DNA from: Nocardioides renjunii
GTDB taxonomy: Bacteria > Actinomycetota > Actinomycetes > Propionibacteriales > Nocardioidaceae
Assembly (NCBI RefSeq): GCF_034661175.1
Contig: NZ_CP141058.1
Coordinates: 1,984,001-2,048,000 of the forward strand
Direction: 5' to 3'
Length of the DNA: 64,000 nt
The notes below the pieces were generated by a model, which ran no database searches, was not told where the DNA came from, and saw only the letters and a list, made by a program, of their open reading frames with translations. Made by a program: the position numbers and the translations under genes. Below, one piece after another: positions 1 through 9,114 of the stretch; position 1 is the stretch's first letter, and every line of letters starts with the position of its first letter.

Positions 1-1
1 C

Positions 2-571
2 GACTGGCAGGGGCGGGCGGCCGCGCGCGCCTGGTGGCTGCTGCGCCACCACGGGCACGCCGACGTGCGGGTCCTCGACGGCGGCTGGTCGGCGTGGCTC
101 GAGGACGGGCACCCGGTGGAGTCCGGCGAGACCACCCCGGAGCCGGGCGACTTCGCCGTCTCCACGGTGAAGGGGACCGCGGTGGTGGACGCCGACGACG
201 TGCTCAGCGTCGACGTGCTCATCGACGCGCGAGCGAGCGAGAGGTACGCCGGCGAGACGGAGCCCGTGGACCCGGTGGCCGGGCACATCCCGGGCGCCGT
301 CAACGTGCCCACGACGGACAACCTCGACGAGCGGGGGCGCTTCCTGCCGGCCGACCGGCTGCGCGAGGCGTACGCCCGGGTGGGCGCCGACACCGACGGC
401 ACGGTGGCTGCCTACTGCGGCTCGGGGGTCACCGCCGCCCACGACCTGCTCGCGATGGAGGTCGCCGGCATCCCCGCGGCGCTCTACCCCGGCAGCTGGA
501 GCGGTTGGGTCACCGACCCGCGGCGACCGGTCGCGACAGGACGTCGGCCCGGACCTCGTCACCCACGCTGA
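2..571 (+). CDS. Sulfurtransferase (tandem rhodanese), 5' end missing
   Basis: The reading frame is open from the left edge, so the N-terminus lies outside the window. The visible 189 residues are the end of a first rhodanese domain (ARAWWLL...VLDGGWSAW) and a complete second one. The second carries the active-site loop CGSGVTA with its catalytic Cys and ends in the family-typical GSWSGWVTDPRRPVATG. Family role: transfer of sulfane sulfur from thiosulfate or 3-mercaptopyruvate to a thiol acceptor in the cytoplasm. The last residues (RRPGPRHPR) run past the usual family end, and the final 62 bases overlap the 3' end of the convergent MOSC gene. Thiosulfate versus mercaptopyruvate preference cannot be told from this fragment. 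Confidence 0.9.
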   Translation, partial: DWQGRAAARAWWLLRHHGHADVRVLDGGWSAWLEDGHPVESGETTPEPGDFAVSTVKGTAVVDADDVLSVDVLIDARASERYAGETEPVDPVAGHIPGAVNVPTTDNLDERGRFLPADRLREAYARVGADTDGTVAAYCGSGVTAAHDLLAMEVAGIPAALYPGSWSGWVTDPRRPVATGRRPGPRHPR

Positions 572-1373
572 TCCGGCCGCCGGACTCCGGGACCATCGAG
601 ACGGCGAACACCGTCTTGCCACCCATGAGCCGGTGCCGGGCGAGGGTCCGGATCGGCTCCTTGGCCGTGGTGAGGGTGTCCGCGTCGATCGTCGTCATCA
701 CGCACCGGCTCGTCGGCTTGGCGACCCGGAACCGCACGCCACCGACGGTCACCGCCTCCCACTGGTCCTCCGCGAACGGCTCGTCCCCGTCGACGACCAG
801 GTTGGCGCGGAACCGTTCGACCGGCAGCGGCTCCGGCGGCTCCTCACCGGCCTCGAGCGCTCGCTGGAGGATCCAGTCGTTCAGCCGACGCAACGAGGCC
901 AGGGAGGCGATGGTGACGGGGAAGGCGTCGGCGAAGGCGGTGTGGTCGCCCTCGGCCGAGAAGCCCGGCTGGAGCCGGCGCTCGGCCGGGTCGTGACACC
1001 AGACGAGGCGCAGGGCCGAGCGGCCGAGGGCCTCCGCGAGCCAGCCGTCCGCCTCCGGGGCCGGGACGGCGTGCAGGTCCAGGGAGAACAGGCGTACGCC
1101 GACCGGCGGGCCGTCGGGCACGTCGAGGTCCAGGTCCGCCAGGCCGGGGGCGCGCAGCCGCAGGGCGCCGGTCACGGACGGGTCGGTGGCGGGCGTGTCG
1201 GCGACGACGTGGAGCGTCGCGTGGGCCTCCCGCGCGGAGACCAGCCGCCCGTCGGCGTCGACGAGCATCCAGGAGCGGTCGTCCTCGAGCCCGCGCGCCA
1301 GCACGGTGGCCGACGGGACGGGGCGGACGGCCCCGGACTTCAGCGGGTGGACGTTGAGCTGGACCAGGCGCAC
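510..1373 (-). CDS. MOSC domain-containing protein (YcbX-like)
   Basis: 287 residues from a GTG start (MRLVQLNVHPLKSGAV). The N-terminal beta-barrel domain, typical of the YcbX/MARC group, covers about residues 1-110. A MOSC domain follows, with the conserved cysteine motif PTSRCVMTTIDADT near residue 220. MOSC proteins bind the molybdenum cofactor or carry sulfur to it; YcbX-type members reduce N-hydroxylated compounds with a redox partner. No ferredoxin domain is fused here, so a separate partner would be needed. The gene lies 45 bases downstream of sepH on the same strand. I see no clear -10 box or Shine-Dalgarno before the GTG, so the start is less certain than the identity. Confidence 0.85.
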   Translation of the reverse strand: MRLVQLNVHPLKSGAVRPVPSATVLARGLEDDRSWMLVDADGRLVSAREAHATLHVVADTPATDPSVTGALRLRAPGLADLDLDVPDGPPVGVRLFSLDLHAVPAPEADGWLAEALGRSALRLVWCHDPAERRLQPGFSAEGDHTAFADAFPVTIASLASLRRLNDWILQRALEAGEEPPEPLPVERFRANLVVDGDEPFAEDQWEAVTVGGVRFRVAKPTSRCVMTTIDADTLTTAKEPIRTLARHRLMGGKTVFAVSMVPESGGRISVGDEVRADVLSRPVAAGR

Positions 1374-1418
1374 GGCGTCAGCCGGCCGGCGGGGGAGCGG
1401 CGCTGACCCGCGAGGCGC

Positions 1419-2420
1419 TCATCCGCGCTCGCTCGGGCCGCCGAACATGATCTCGTCCCAGCTCGGCACGGAGGCGCGGCCCCGCTTGCGGGCCGGCTTG
1501 GCGCGCGGCTCGTCGCGCGTGTCGGCGGCGGGCTGCTCGGGCTCGCGCCCGGGGCGGTCGTCCTCGGTCGACGCGGACCCGGCCGCGTCGGTCTGGTCGG
1601 TGCCGTCGAGGTAGGCCTCGACCGACTGCTCGGCGCCCAGCGACGGGTCGGAGATCTCGATCGTGGTCTCGTTGGCCGACTCGGCGGTCACCATCTCGAT
1701 CGCGTCGTCGCCGAGGGCGTCACCGCCCGCGCCGGCGCGACCGTCGGTCCCGGCGTCGCCGGCGAGCGGGTCGTCGCCGACGGCGCTGAGCCGGCGCTGC
1801 CGCGCTGCCGCGAGGTCGTCGGCGGCCGCCTGGGACGGGGCCGCGGGCGCGATGTCGCCGATCAGCCAGTGGGCGTCCTCGTCGTCGACGGTGACGAAGT
1901 TGCCGCGGGGGTCGTGGGAGAAGGTGGCGGTGCCGACGCGGCCCGCGACGTCGTAGAGGGCGGTCAGGGTCCAGCGACCGTCCTCGCGGCGCCAGGCGTC
2001 CCACTCGACGCCGCCCGGGTCGACGTTGTGGGCGCGCAGGTGGGCGGTGACGGCGTCGCCGAGGGTGCGGGCGCCGGACTCGCTGGCGCGGCGGCGCACG
2101 GACGCGAGCTGCGCGCGCTGGGCGACGTGGGCGCGCTCGGCCATGACGGGGGCGGCGAACGGCGCGATCTTCTCGACCGACGTGCCGGCGGCGTGGGCCA
2201 CCGCCTCGGGGGTCTCACCCGCGCGGATGCGGGCCTGGATGTCGCGGGGGCGGAGGCTTGATTCCATCGGGATCTCCAACTGGCCGTTGCTGGCGGGTGC
2301 GTCCGAGAGGGCGCGGCGGAGCTTCGCGTCGATCACCAGGACGTGCTCCTGGCCCGACTCGTCCACCAGGCGCAGGAGCCTGCCGTCCCCGCTGCGTCCG
2401 GTGAACGTCAGCTTGGCCAT
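1419..2420 (-). CDS. sepH: Septation protein SepH
   Basis: 333 residues. The N-terminal DUF3071 region (about 1-175, beginning MAKLTFTGRSGDGRLLRLVDE) contains the helix-turn-helix stretch SLRPRDIQARIRAGETPEAV. An acidic, low-complexity linker follows, then a basic patch (KPARKRGRAS) and the C-terminal motif VPSWDEIMFGG. This layout matches actinobacterial SepH, which in Streptomyces and Mycobacterium binds FtsZ and promotes Z-ring assembly at division septa. An AGGAG Shine-Dalgarno lies 10 bases before the ATG, and a TAGGCT -10 box lies about 57 bases upstream. The neighbours show no link to division; position next to a TRIC-type channel gene is all that can be said. Confidence 0.9.
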   Translation of the reverse strand: MAKLTFTGRSGDGRLLRLVDESGQEHVLVIDAKLRRALSDAPASNGQLEIPMESSLRPRDIQARIRAGETPEAVAHAAGTSVEKIAPFAAPVMAERAHVAQRAQLASVRRRASESGARTLGDAVTAHLRAHNVDPGGVEWDAWRREDGRWTLTALYDVAGRVGTATFSHDPRGNFVTVDDEDAHWLIGDIAPAAPSQAAADDLAAARQRRLSAVGDDPLAGDAGTDGRAGAGGDALGDDAIEMVTAESANETTIEISDPSLGAEQSVEAYLDGTDQTDAAGSASTEDDRPGREPEQPAADTRDEPRAKPARKRGRASVPSWDEIMFGGPSERG

Positions 2421-2477
2421 GGACGGCGGACTCCTGCCTCGGAAGGGTGGGCGATGCGCGGGGCATCCGTTCGCTCG

Positions 2478-2483
2478 AGCCTA
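2478..2483 (-). promoter_or_regulatory. Probable -10 box of sepH (TAGGCT)
   Basis: Reads TAGGCT on the minus strand, about 57 bases upstream of the sepH ATG, giving an expected 5' UTR near 50 bases that includes the AGGAG ribosome binding site. No convincing -35 was picked out. Confidence 0.45.
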
Positions 2484-2549
2484 CGCCAGCGAGGTGCTCC
2501 GCCACCGCTTCGGCTGCGGCGCGCCGACGTGCGTGCCACGGCCAGGGCC

Positions 2550-2555
2550 TAGCCT
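2550..2555 (+). promoter_or_regulatory. -10 box TAGCCT, leaderless start of the TRIC-type gene
   Basis: TAGCCT ends 7 bases before the GTG at 2563. That spacing puts the transcription start on or beside the start codon. No Shine-Dalgarno is present. It supports GTG 2563 as the real start, although the frame stays open further upstream. Confidence 0.55.
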
Positions 2556-2562
2556 TCGGGAC

Positions 2563-3198
2563 GTGCCTGAGACGGAGCTCGCCACGTCGCTCGTCGTGCT
2601 CGACCTGGTCGGCATCTTCGTGTTCGCCGTGACGGGCGCGCTGGTCGCCGTGCGCAAGAACCTCGACCTCTTCGCCGCGATCGTCCTCGCCGGGGTGACC
2701 GGCCTCGGTGGCGGCTTCCTCCGCGACGTGCTGCTCGGCGCGACGCCTCCCGCGGCCCTCGCCGACTGGCGCTACCTCCTCGTCCCGCTCGCCGCCGGCG
2801 CCCTGACCTTCGCCTTCCACCCGGCGATCGGCCGCCTCGAGCGTGGCATCACCCTGCTCGACGCCTTCGGGCTGGCGCTCTTCTGCGTGACCGGGGCGCT
2901 CAAGGCCGTGGAGCTCGGCGTCGGTCCCGTGCCGGCGGCGCTGCTCGGCATGGTCACCGCGATCGGCGGCGGCATCATGCGCGACGTGCTGGCCGGACGG
3001 GTGCCGGTCATCTTCGAGGGCGCCCTCTACGCGACGCCCGCCCTGGCGGGTGCCGCCGTCGCAGTGCTCCTCGACCGGACCGACCTGCCGACGGTGGTCG
3101 TGGCCGCCGCCGGCTTCGCCACCTGCCTGGGGTGGCGGCTGCTGGCCCTCGTGCGGGGCTGGCAGGCGCCGATGCCCCGCGGGCCAGCCAACGTCTGA
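2563..3198 (+). CDS. TRIC/UPF0126 family membrane channel (YicG-like)
   Basis: 211 residues, about seven hydrophobic segments. Two halves show the duplicated glycine-rich signature of the family: GVTGLGGGFLRDVLLG (about residues 46-61) and AIGGGIMRDVLAG (about 133-145). Prokaryotic TRIC proteins are trimeric monovalent-cation channels of the cytoplasmic membrane. The GTG start at 2563 was chosen because it opens directly into the first membrane segment (LVVLDLVGIFVFAVTGALVAV) and follows a TAGCCT box at leaderless distance. The gene is divergent from sepH and convergent with the lactone oxidase gene 18 bases downstream. Confidence 0.88.
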   Translation: MPETELATSLVVLDLVGIFVFAVTGALVAVRKNLDLFAAIVLAGVTGLGGGFLRDVLLGATPPAALADWRYLLVPLAAGALTFAFHPAIGRLERGITLLDAFGLALFCVTGALKAVELGVGPVPAALLGMVTAIGGGIMRDVLAGRVPVIFEGALYATPALAGAAVAVLLDRTDLPTVVVAAAGFATCLGWRLLALVRGWQAPMPRGPANV

Positions 3199-3216
3199 CC
3201 GGCCCACCGACGGACC

Positions 3217-4551
3217 TCAGGCCCCGAGCACCCGCCGGAGGTGGTCGTTTGCGAACACCCGGTCCGGGTCGAGGCGGTCGCGGAGGGCGAGGAAGTCGTC
3301 GAAGCGGTCGTACGCCGGCGCGAGGTCCGCCGCGGTGCGGGTGTGCACCTTGCCCCAGTGGGGCCGACCGCCGGCCTCGCGCAGGATCGGCTCGAGGCCA
3401 CCGAAGTAGGCCGTGTGGTCGGTGTCCTGCGGGACGTGGAAGGCGAGGTAGAGGGTGTCGCGGCCGTGGGCGGTCGACAGCGGTACGTCGTCCGCCGGTG
3501 CGGTGCGGACCTCGACCGGGAAGGCGATGCGCCAGTCGCTCGCGTCGATCACCCGGCGGCACTCGCGCAGCACGTCGAGGCCGACCTCGCGCGGGACGGC
3601 GTACTCCATCTCGCGGAAGCGCACCCGACGCGGGCTGACGAACACGCGGTGCGCGAGGTCGCTGTAGCGCCGCTCGGACAGCGCGCGGCCGGCGACGCGG
3701 TTGATCCTCGGCACCAGCGGCGGGACCCGCGAGCCGACCCGGCAGAGGCCGCCGAAGACCGAGTTGGACACGAGCTCGTCCTCCCACCAGGCGGCGAGCC
3801 GCGACGGCGGCTGCTGCTCGCCCGGGTCGAGGTCGGTGCGGACGTTCTGCTTCACCATCAGCCGGTCGGTGTGCGGGAACCAGTAGAGGTCGACGTGGTG
3901 GGACGCGGCGACCATCTCGTCGTAGGACGCCAGCCCGCGGTCCCAGGTCATCGGCTCCTCGTGGGCCTCCACGACGAAGAGCGGCTCGACGTGGAAGGTC
4001 AGGCTGGTGAGGATGCCCAGCGCCCCCAGGCCGACCCGGGCCACCTCGAGGACGTCGGGGTTCTCCTGCGCCGAGGCGCGGACCACCTCGCCGGTGCCGG
4101 TGACGAGCTCCAGCCCGGCGAGCTGCGCGGCGAGCCCGGCGGCCACGCCACCCGTGCCGTGGGTGCCGGTCGAGGTGGCGCCGGCGAGCGTCTGCTCGGC
4201 GATGTCGCCCATGTTGTGCAGCGACAGCCCCAGCCGCTCGAGCGCGAGGTTGAGGTCCTTGAGCGGGGTGCCGGCGCGCGCCGTGACCGTCATGGCCTCG
4301 CGGTCGACCGTGAGGACGCCGGTCAGGCCGTCGGGTCGCAGCAGGGTGTGCTCGGGCGCGGCGATGGCGGTGAAGCTGTGCCCGGTGCCGGTCATCTTCA
4401 CCGTCCGGCCGGCCTCGCGGGTGCGGCGCACGACGTCGACGACGTCCTCGACCGAGCGCGGCGTCTCCACGTGCCGCGGCACGGCCTCCTCGAGGCCGGA
4501 CCAGTTGCGCCAGGTGTGGCCCGTCGGACCTGGCTGCACGGGTGGGGTCAT
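3217..4551 (-). CDS. FAD-linked D-arabinono-1,4-lactone oxidase family protein
   Basis: 444 residues. An N-terminal PCMH-type FAD domain (about 20-190) contains [10 protein letters not shown], where the His is the usual site of covalent FAD attachment. The C-terminal ALO domain ends in the diagnostic HWGKVHT motif and a [19 protein letters not shown] tail. The family oxidises aldonolactones (D-arabinono-, L-gulono-lactone) with oxygen or another acceptor; the exact sugar substrate is not readable. It sits downstream of an MFS transporter gene, the two overlapping in an ATGA, so they are probably one translationally coupled unit. Whether the transporter carries a related substrate is only a guess. 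Confidence 0.85.
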   Translation of the reverse strand: MTPPVQPGPTGHTWRNWSGLEEAVPRHVETPRSVEDVVDVVRRTREAGRTVKMTGTGHSFTAIAAPEHTLLRPDGLTGVLTVDREAMTVTARAGTPLKDLNLALERLGLSLHNMGDIAEQTLAGATSTGTHGTGGVAAGLAAQLAGLELVTGTGEVVRASAQENPDVLEVARVGLGALGILTSLTFHVEPLFVVEAHEEPMTWDRGLASYDEMVAASHHVDLYWFPHTDRLMVKQNVRTDLDPGEQQPPSRLAAWWEDELVSNSVFGGLCRVGSRVPPLVPRINRVAGRALSERRYSDLAHRVFVSPRRVRFREMEYAVPREVGLDVLRECRRVIDASDWRIAFPVEVRTAPADDVPLSTAHGRDTLYLAFHVPQDTDHTAYFGGLEPILREAGGRPHWGKVHTRTAADLAPAYDRFDDFLALRDRLDPDRVFANDHLRRVLGA

Positions 4552-5735
4552 GCCCGCACGCTAGAGGACGGGCGGGCGGTCTGGGCGGCGAGCGCTCCGA
4601 GGACACCGCCGGCGAGCGCGACGCCGTACGCCGCCGACGCGCCGCTGTGGTCGACCACGAGGCCCGCGATGCTCGCGCCCGGCGCGACGCCGGCGACGAT
4701 CCCGGTGTGCAGGATCGCCATGCCCTCGGTGAGCCGGCCCGAGGGCACGCCCTGCTCCACCATCGTCATCGCGCCGATCATGGTGGGCGCGATGGCGAGG
4801 CCCCCGACCAGCAGCACGACCGCCATCACCGGGATCGACTGGACCAGCATGAGCGGCGCCATCGCCAGCGCCATGGCCGCGGAGCCCCAGCGCAGCCGGA
4901 CCTCGGGGCCGCTGCGCCAGGCGACCGCGCCGGTGACCAGGCCGGCGACGAGGCTGCCGAGGGACCAGACGGCGAGCAGCCAGCCGGCGACCCAGCGCTC
5001 GCCCTGCTCCTCCGCGAACGCCACGGTGGTGACCTCGGCCGCGCCGAAGAGCGCGCCGAGCGTCAGGCAGACCAGCGCCAGGGGGAGGACCAGCCGCCAC
5101 GGCATCGCGGGACGGACGCCGACGGGGCCGGAGCTGCGCCCGGCCGGCGGCTCGGTGGAGCGCTGCGCGGCGAAGGCGAACGTCCCGACCACGCCGGTGA
5201 CGAGGGCGGACGTCAGACCGGCGACCGGGTGCCAGCTCGTGGCCAGCAGGGTGACGAGGACCGGACCCACGACGAAGACGACCTCGTCGAGCACCGCCTC
5301 GAGCGCGAACGCGGTCTGCTTCTCGCCGGCGTCGTCGAGCAGGTACGACCAGCGCGTCCGCACGCTGGCGCCGACCTGCGGGAGCGCGGCGCCGGACACG
5401 GCGGCGAAGAGGTAGGTCCACACGCGCGGCCAGTCCTGCTCGACCGCCAGCATCATCAGCGCCAGCCCGGCGCCGAAGACCGAGATGGCCGCGGGCAGCA
5501 CCCGCGCCTGGCCGAAGTGGTCGACCCACCGGCCGTGCAGCACCGCGAACGCCGCCTCGGACAGCACGAACGCAGCGGACACGGTCCCGGCGAGGCCGTA
5601 GGAGCCGGTGCGCCCCTCGACGAGCAGGACGATGCCGAGCCCGACCATGGAGATGGGGAGCCGGGCGACGAGTGCGGCGCTGCTGAAGGCGAGGGCGCCC
5701 GGGCGCGCCAGCACCCGGCGGTAGGAGTCGAGCAT
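4548..5735 (-). CDS. MFS transporter
   Basis: 395 residues with about 12 hydrophobic segments and the N-terminal order of a major facilitator ([47 protein letters not shown] is split over the first helices). The loop between helices 2 and 3 ([14 protein letters not shown]) resembles motif A. The ATG at 5735 was chosen over more upstream frame because a TACCAT -10 box lies 7 bases before it on the minus strand. The frame stays open far upstream, but that stretch is antisense to ferrochelatase. It overlaps the downstream lactone oxidase by four bases (ATGA). Substrate unknown; drug or metabolite efflux is possible. Confidence 0.85.
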   Translation of the reverse strand: MLDSYRRVLARPGALAFSSAALVARLPISMVGLGIVLLVEGRTGSYGLAGTVSAAFVLSEAAFAVLHGRWVDHFGQARVLPAAISVFGAGLALMMLAVEQDWPRVWTYLFAAVSGAALPQVGASVRTRWSYLLDDAGEKQTAFALEAVLDEVVFVVGPVLVTLLATSWHPVAGLTSALVTGVVGTFAFAAQRSTEPPAGRSSGPVGVRPAMPWRLVLPLALVCLTLGALFGAAEVTTVAFAEEQGERWVAGWLLAVWSLGSLVAGLVTGAVAWRSGPEVRLRWGSAAMALAMAPLMLVQSIPVMAVVLLVGGLAIAPTMIGAMTMVEQGVPSGRLTEGMAILHTGIVAGVAPGASIAGLVVDHSGASAAYGVALAGGVLGALAAQTARPSSSVRA

Positions 5736-5742
5736 CAGCGCG

Positions 5743-5748
5743 ATGGTA
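5743..5748 (-). promoter_or_regulatory. -10 box TACCAT of the MFS-oxidase operon
   Basis: Minus-strand TACCAT, 7 bases before the MFS ATG at 5735. It shares a 33-base divergent intergenic gap with the hemH -10 box, only 8 bases away. Confidence 0.55.
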
Positions 5749-5756
5749 GGGCGGCC

Positions 5757-5762
5757 TACGCT
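5757..5762 (+). promoter_or_regulatory. -10 box TACGCT of hemH, leaderless
   Basis: TACGCT ends 6 bases before the ATG at 5769, with no Shine-Dalgarno between. It decides the hemH start, since the reading frame is open for a further 1.2 kb upstream. Confidence 0.55.
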
Positions 5763-5768
5763 GGCGAC

Positions 5769-6884
5769 ATGAATCCTGCGGGTCACCCCGACGTGAAGCC
5801 GTACGACGCCCTCCTGGTGCTCTCCTTCGGAGGCCCGGAGAAGCCCGAGGACGTCGTCCCGTTCCTCGAGAACGTGACGCGCGGGAGGGGCATCCCGCGC
5901 GAGCGCCTCGAGCAGGTGGGCGAGCACTACTTCCTCTTCGGCGGCAAGAGCCCGATCAACGACCAGAACCGCGCCCTCATCGCCGCCCTGGAGAAGGACT
6001 TCGCCGACCAGGGCATCGACCTCCCGGTCTACTTCGGCAACCGCAACTGGGACCCCTACCTCGCCGACACGCTGGCCCGCATGGCCGCCGACGGGGTCGA
6101 GCGGGCCGCGGTGTTCGCGACGTCGGCCTACTCCTCGTGGTCGTCGTGCCGGCAGTACCGCGAGAACCTCTGGGACGCCGTCGAGGAGACGCCCGGTGCC
6201 CCACGCCTGGACAAGCTGCGCCAGTACTACAACCACCCCGGCTTCATCGAGCCCGCCGTCGACGCGTGCCTCGCCGCGCTCGAGCAGCTGCCCGACAACG
6301 GCGACGCCGCCCGCCTGGTCTTCGTCACCCACTCGATCCCCACCGCGATGGCGGACAGCAGCGGGTCCGAGGACCCGCTCGGGCAGCGGCGCCCGGCGTA
6401 CGTCCCCCAGCACCGCAGCGTGGCCGACGAGGTGGCCGCCCGAGTCAGGGTCGCCACGGGCCGGACCCACCGCCACGACCTCGTCTACTGCTCGCGCTCC
6501 GGCGCTCCGTCGACGCCCTGGCTCGAGCCGGACGTCAACGACCACCTCGAGGAGCTCGCCAGCGACGGCGTGACGCGCGTGGTGCTGGCACCCATCGGCT
6601 TCGTCTCCGACCACATGGAGGTCATCTACGACCTCGACACGGAGGCGATGGAGACCGCCGAGAAGCTCGGCATCCAGGCCGTGCGCGCCGCCACCGCGGG
6701 CGTCGACGAGCGCTTCGTCGCGATGGTCCGCGACCTGGTGCTCGAGCGGGCCGCGGCCGAGCGCGGTGAGGAGCCCGAGCGCCCCGCCGTCGGCGCGCTG
6801 CCGCCGGGTCCCGACATCTGCGGAGCCGGCTGCTGCCCCAACCCGCGCGGGCCGCGCCCGGCCCTCTGCGGACGCGACTCGTGA
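5769..6884 (+). CDS. hemH: Ferrochelatase (probably coproporphyrin ferrochelatase, CpfC type)
   Basis: 371 residues beginning [24 protein letters not shown], the normal family start. It has the conserved Tyr/His-rich metal-insertion core ([45 protein letters not shown]). It ends in a cysteine cluster, CGAGCC then ALCG, as in the [2Fe-2S] ferrochelatases of actinobacteria. The enzyme inserts Fe2+ into a porphyrin; in monoderm actinobacteria the substrate is expected to be coproporphyrin III rather than protoporphyrin IX (pathway knowledge, not visible here). The last four bases overlap the next gene (GTGA). No other heme gene is adjacent. Confidence 0.93.
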   Translation: MNPAGHPDVKPYDALLVLSFGGPEKPEDVVPFLENVTRGRGIPRERLEQVGEHYFLFGGKSPINDQNRALIAALEKDFADQGIDLPVYFGNRNWDPYLADTLARMAADGVERAAVFATSAYSSWSSCRQYRENLWDAVEETPGAPRLDKLRQYYNHPGFIEPAVDACLAALEQLPDNGDAARLVFVTHSIPTAMADSSGSEDPLGQRRPAYVPQHRSVADEVAARVRVATGRTHRHDLVYCSRSGAPSTPWLEPDVNDHLEELASDGVTRVVLAPIGFVSDHMEVIYDLDTEAMETAEKLGIQAVRAATAGVDERFVAMVRDLVLERAAAERGEEPERPAVGALPPGPDICGAGCCPNPRGPRPALCGRDS

Positions 6885-7702
6885 CGGCCGCGCCCGACGC
6901 CCTGCGCGACCTGGCCCGCTCGATCGCCCACGAGGGCGCCGCGCTGGCCCGCGAGATGCGACAGGGCGGCATCGACGTCGCCGACACCAAGACCAGCGCG
7001 GTCGACGTCGTGACCGAGGCGGACCGGGCGGTGGAGGCCCTCGTCCGGCAGCGGATCACCGCCCAGCGACCCGACGACGCCATCCTCGGCGAGGAGGGCG
7101 ACGACCGCCCCGGCACGAGCGGCGTCCGCTGGGTGGTCGACCCGATCGACGGCACGGTCAACTACCTCTACGGGCTGCCGGACTGCGCGGTGTCGATCGC
7201 CGCCGAGGTCGAGGGGCGCGTCGTGGCCGGGGCCGTGGTGACGATCCCGACGGGCCTCGAGTACGCCGCGGCGGAGGGCCACGGGGCCACCCGCGACGGC
7301 CGGCTCATCGCCGTACGCCCCACGCCGCCGCTGGCGGAGCGCCTGGTGCTGACGGGCTTCGGCTACCGCCGCGAGGTGCGCGAGCACCAGGCCGGATGCG
7401 TCGCCCGGCTCCTGCCCGAGGTCCGCGACATCCGGCGGATGGGCTCCTGCGCCCTCGACCTGTGCCACGTCGCCGACGGCAGCGCGGACGCCTACGTCGA
7501 GGCCGGGCCGCACCCGTGGGACTGGTCGGCCGGAGGCCTGGTCCTGCGCGAGGCCGGCGGGCGCTTCGAGCTGCTCGACGGCAGCCTGGACCTGGGGGAC
7601 CACTCGGTCCGCAACGTCGTGGTGGGCGCACCGGCCCAGGGCTGGGACAGCTTCGTGGAGGCGCTCGCGCAGGCGGGGTTCCTGGCGGCGCCGTCCGCCT
7701 GA
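6881..7702 (+). CDS. Inositol monophosphatase family protein
   Basis: 273 residues from a GTG that overlaps the hemH stop (GTGA). The metal-binding signatures are intact: GEEG (about residue 69), [15 protein letters not shown] (about 86-100) and the C-terminal [17 protein letters not shown] (about 208-224). The family hydrolyses inositol-1-phosphate, histidinol phosphate, PAP or fructose-1,6-bisphosphate in a Mg2+-dependent, Li+-sensitive way; the exact substrate cannot be read from sequence. Coupling to ferrochelatase is positional and does not by itself suggest a heme role. Confidence 0.88.
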   Translation: MTAAPDALRDLARSIAHEGAALAREMRQGGIDVADTKTSAVDVVTEADRAVEALVRQRITAQRPDDAILGEEGDDRPGTSGVRWVVDPIDGTVNYLYGLPDCAVSIAAEVEGRVVAGAVVTIPTGLEYAAAEGHGATRDGRLIAVRPTPPLAERLVLTGFGYRREVREHQAGCVARLLPEVRDIRRMGSCALDLCHVADGSADAYVEAGPHPWDWSAGGLVLREAGGRFELLDGSLDLGDHSVRNVVVGAPAQGWDSFVEALAQAGFLAAPSA

Positions 7703-7927
7703 CCGCAGCCTGGCCGCCGACCTGTCACCCGCCCCCAAGGGTGGTGCGACCCCGGCGGGGGTGGCGGGAATAGAGGGACGTGGCCCACTGTTCACGCGAC
7801 ACGTCGCGGACCGGCTCACCACGGAGCCGATCCATGGTGCACAATCTGGCGCCGACGACGAGCACAACTCGACTCGGGCCCGCCGCGATCCGGCAGGCAC
7901 GAGGCACAGCATGGGGAGAGGGAACCG

Positions 7928-8218
7928 ATGGCCACCGACTACGACGCACCACGCAAGTCCGAGGAGGACCAGAGCGAGGAGAGCATCGAGGAGCTCAAGG
8001 CCCGCCGCCACGACAAGAACTCGGGCAAGGTCGACGAGGACGAGACCGAGGCCGCTGAGTCCTTCGAGCTCCCCGGCGCCGACCTCTCGCACGAGGAGCT
8101 CGCCGTCGAGGTCATGCCGCGGCAGGACGACGAGTTCACCTGCATGAGCTGCTTCCTGGTGCACCACCGCTCGCAGCTCGCGGACGAGAAGAGGCTCATC
8201 TGCCGCGACTGCATCTAG
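7928..8218 (+). CDS. DUF4193 family zinc-ribbon protein
   Basis: 96 residues, strongly acidic N-terminal half (EEDQSEESIEELKARR...DEDETEAAESFELPG) followed by a C-terminal zinc ribbon built from CMSC and CRDC with a His-His between. This is the DUF4193 family, found almost only in actinobacteria and of unknown function. Start ATG 7928 follows a GGGAGAGGG Shine-Dalgarno. The 225-base upstream gap is unusually long for this window and contains a possible CACAAT -10 (7840-7845), but the promoter is not convincing. A strong hairpin follows the gene. Confidence 0.85.
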   Translation: MATDYDAPRKSEEDQSEESIEELKARRHDKNSGKVDEDETEAAESFELPGADLSHEELAVEVMPRQDDEFTCMSCFLVHHRSQLADEKRLICRDCI

Positions 8219-8256
8219 GTCCACGCACCTGAGGTCCTGTCGCACAGGCACGCACC

Positions 8257-8296
8257 GAGGCCCCGACCCGTCCCGCGAGGGACAGGCCGGGGCCTC
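8257..8296. terminator. Hairpin terminator between convergent DUF4193 and DUF4235 genes
   Basis: Outer arms GAGGCCCCG (8257-8265) and CGGGGCCTC (8288-8296) pair perfectly, and GTCCC/GGGAC (8270-8274/8279-8283) forms an inner stem with a GCGA loop. No U-run follows, as usual for actinobacterial terminators. It may serve both converging genes. Confidence 0.7.
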
Positions 8297-8332
8297 GTCA
8301 CGTGTCGGCCCGAGCCGGGCCGGTCAGCCCGG

Positions 8333-8626
8333 TCAGGCCTGGTCGCCGGCGCGGAGGCCGGGGGGCCGGTGGCCGGTCGACCTGGTGTAGTAGTCGGCCG
8401 CCCGTCGCTGCGCGAACATCCGCGCCAGGGCGATGATCGCCCCGGTGACGGCGGCCCACGCGACTGCCTCGCCCACGCCGACGTCGGGGTCGGCCGGGTT
8501 CTCGGGCGGGTTCTTGCCGGTGCTGACCTTCCAGCCCTTGTCGATCGCCTTGCGGGCGACGGCGGCCGCGCCCAGCGCGCTCACCAACGAGAAAGCGGTC
8601 CAGATCTTCGAGCTGTCCTCTGCCAT
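8333..8626 (-). CDS. DUF4235 family small membrane protein
   Basis: 97 residues. Two hydrophobic segments: about 8-25 (IWTAFSLVSALGAAAVARKA) and about 52-70 (VAWAAVTGAIIALARMFAQ), with a proline-rich linker between them (NPPENPADPDVG). The C-terminus is YYTRSTGHRPPGL. This is the actinobacterial DUF4235 family, function unknown, likely an inner-membrane hairpin. A TAGGGT -10 box lies 7 bases before the ATG, so the message is probably leaderless. Confidence 0.85.
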   Translation of the reverse strand: MAEDSSKIWTAFSLVSALGAAAVARKAIDKGWKVSTGKNPPENPADPDVGVGEAVAWAAVTGAIIALARMFAQRRAADYYTRSTGHRPPGLRAGDQA

Positions 8627-8633
8627 GCCGGCA

Positions 8634-8639
8634 ACCCTA
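8634..8639 (-). promoter_or_regulatory. -10 box TAGGGT of the DUF4235 gene
   Basis: Minus-strand TAGGGT with a 7-base spacer (TGCCGGC) to the ATG at 8626. No Shine-Dalgarno is seen. Confidence 0.55.
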
Positions 8640-8648
8640 CCCAGCGCG

Positions 8649-9095
8649 TCAGCGGGTCCGCGCCGCCTCTAGGGCTGAGGCGAGGGCGTCGGGCCGGCGG
8701 CTGCTGACCAGCCAGTAGGGAGTCGGGTCGGCGGGGTCGGCGATGTCCACGCGCACCCCGCGCTTGAGGTAGGGGCGCAGCAGGAGGTAGGCGCGCGCGT
8801 CGGCCTCCACGCCCGCCAGGCGACGTACGTCGTCGGCGTCGAGGGGGGTGACCGCGCCCACGTGCTCGAGCGGCACCTGCGCCCGGCCGGCCCGGAAGGC
8901 CTGCCGGTCGACCGCGACGCGGGCGGACCCGTAGGAGACGAACAGCGCGACCATGACGGCCAGGGCGCCGGCCGTCACCGACCACGCGACCACCTCCGGC
9001 GTGGCGGCCAGGACGGCCAGCCACAGGGACGCCACCAGCATGGTCCCCTGCGCCCACCAGCGCAGCGGGACGGTGAGGCGTTCGGCGTAGTCCAC
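8649..9095 (-). CDS. DUF3093 family membrane protein
   Basis: 148 residues from GTG. Two adjacent hydrophobic segments near the N-terminus (about 17-31 and 37-55) precede a cytosolic beta-rich region with [40 protein letters not shown]. That stretch is characteristic of DUF3093, an actinobacterial family regularly encoded next to dut. Function unknown. It is divergent from dut across only 27 bases; its TAGGCT -10 box abuts the dut -10 box back to back. Confidence 0.85.
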   Translation of the reverse strand: MDYAERLTVPLRWWAQGTMLVASLWLAVLAATPEVVAWSVTAGALAVMVALFVSYGSARVAVDRQAFRAGRAQVPLEHVGAVTPLDADDVRRLAGVEADARAYLLLRPYLKRGVRVDIADPADPTPYWLVSSRRPDALASALEAARTR

Positions 9096-9102
9096 GGCGC
9101 AG

Positions 9103-9114
9103 AGCCTATAGATT
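9103..9114. promoter_or_regulatory. Back-to-back -10 boxes of the divergent DUF3093 and dut genes
   Basis: Minus-strand TAGGCT occupies 9108-9103 and plus-strand TAGATT occupies 9109-9114, meeting at the palindrome CTATAG (9106-9111). The spacers to the start codons are 7 bases (GTG 9095) and 8 bases (GTG 9123). Two RNA polymerases could not melt this DNA at once, so the two genes should compete or alternate. Confidence 0.6.

Noticed and set aside
7840..7845. CACAAT as the promoter of the DUF4193 gene
   Set aside because: No acceptable -35 and an 80-base leader without other support; left as a possibility only.
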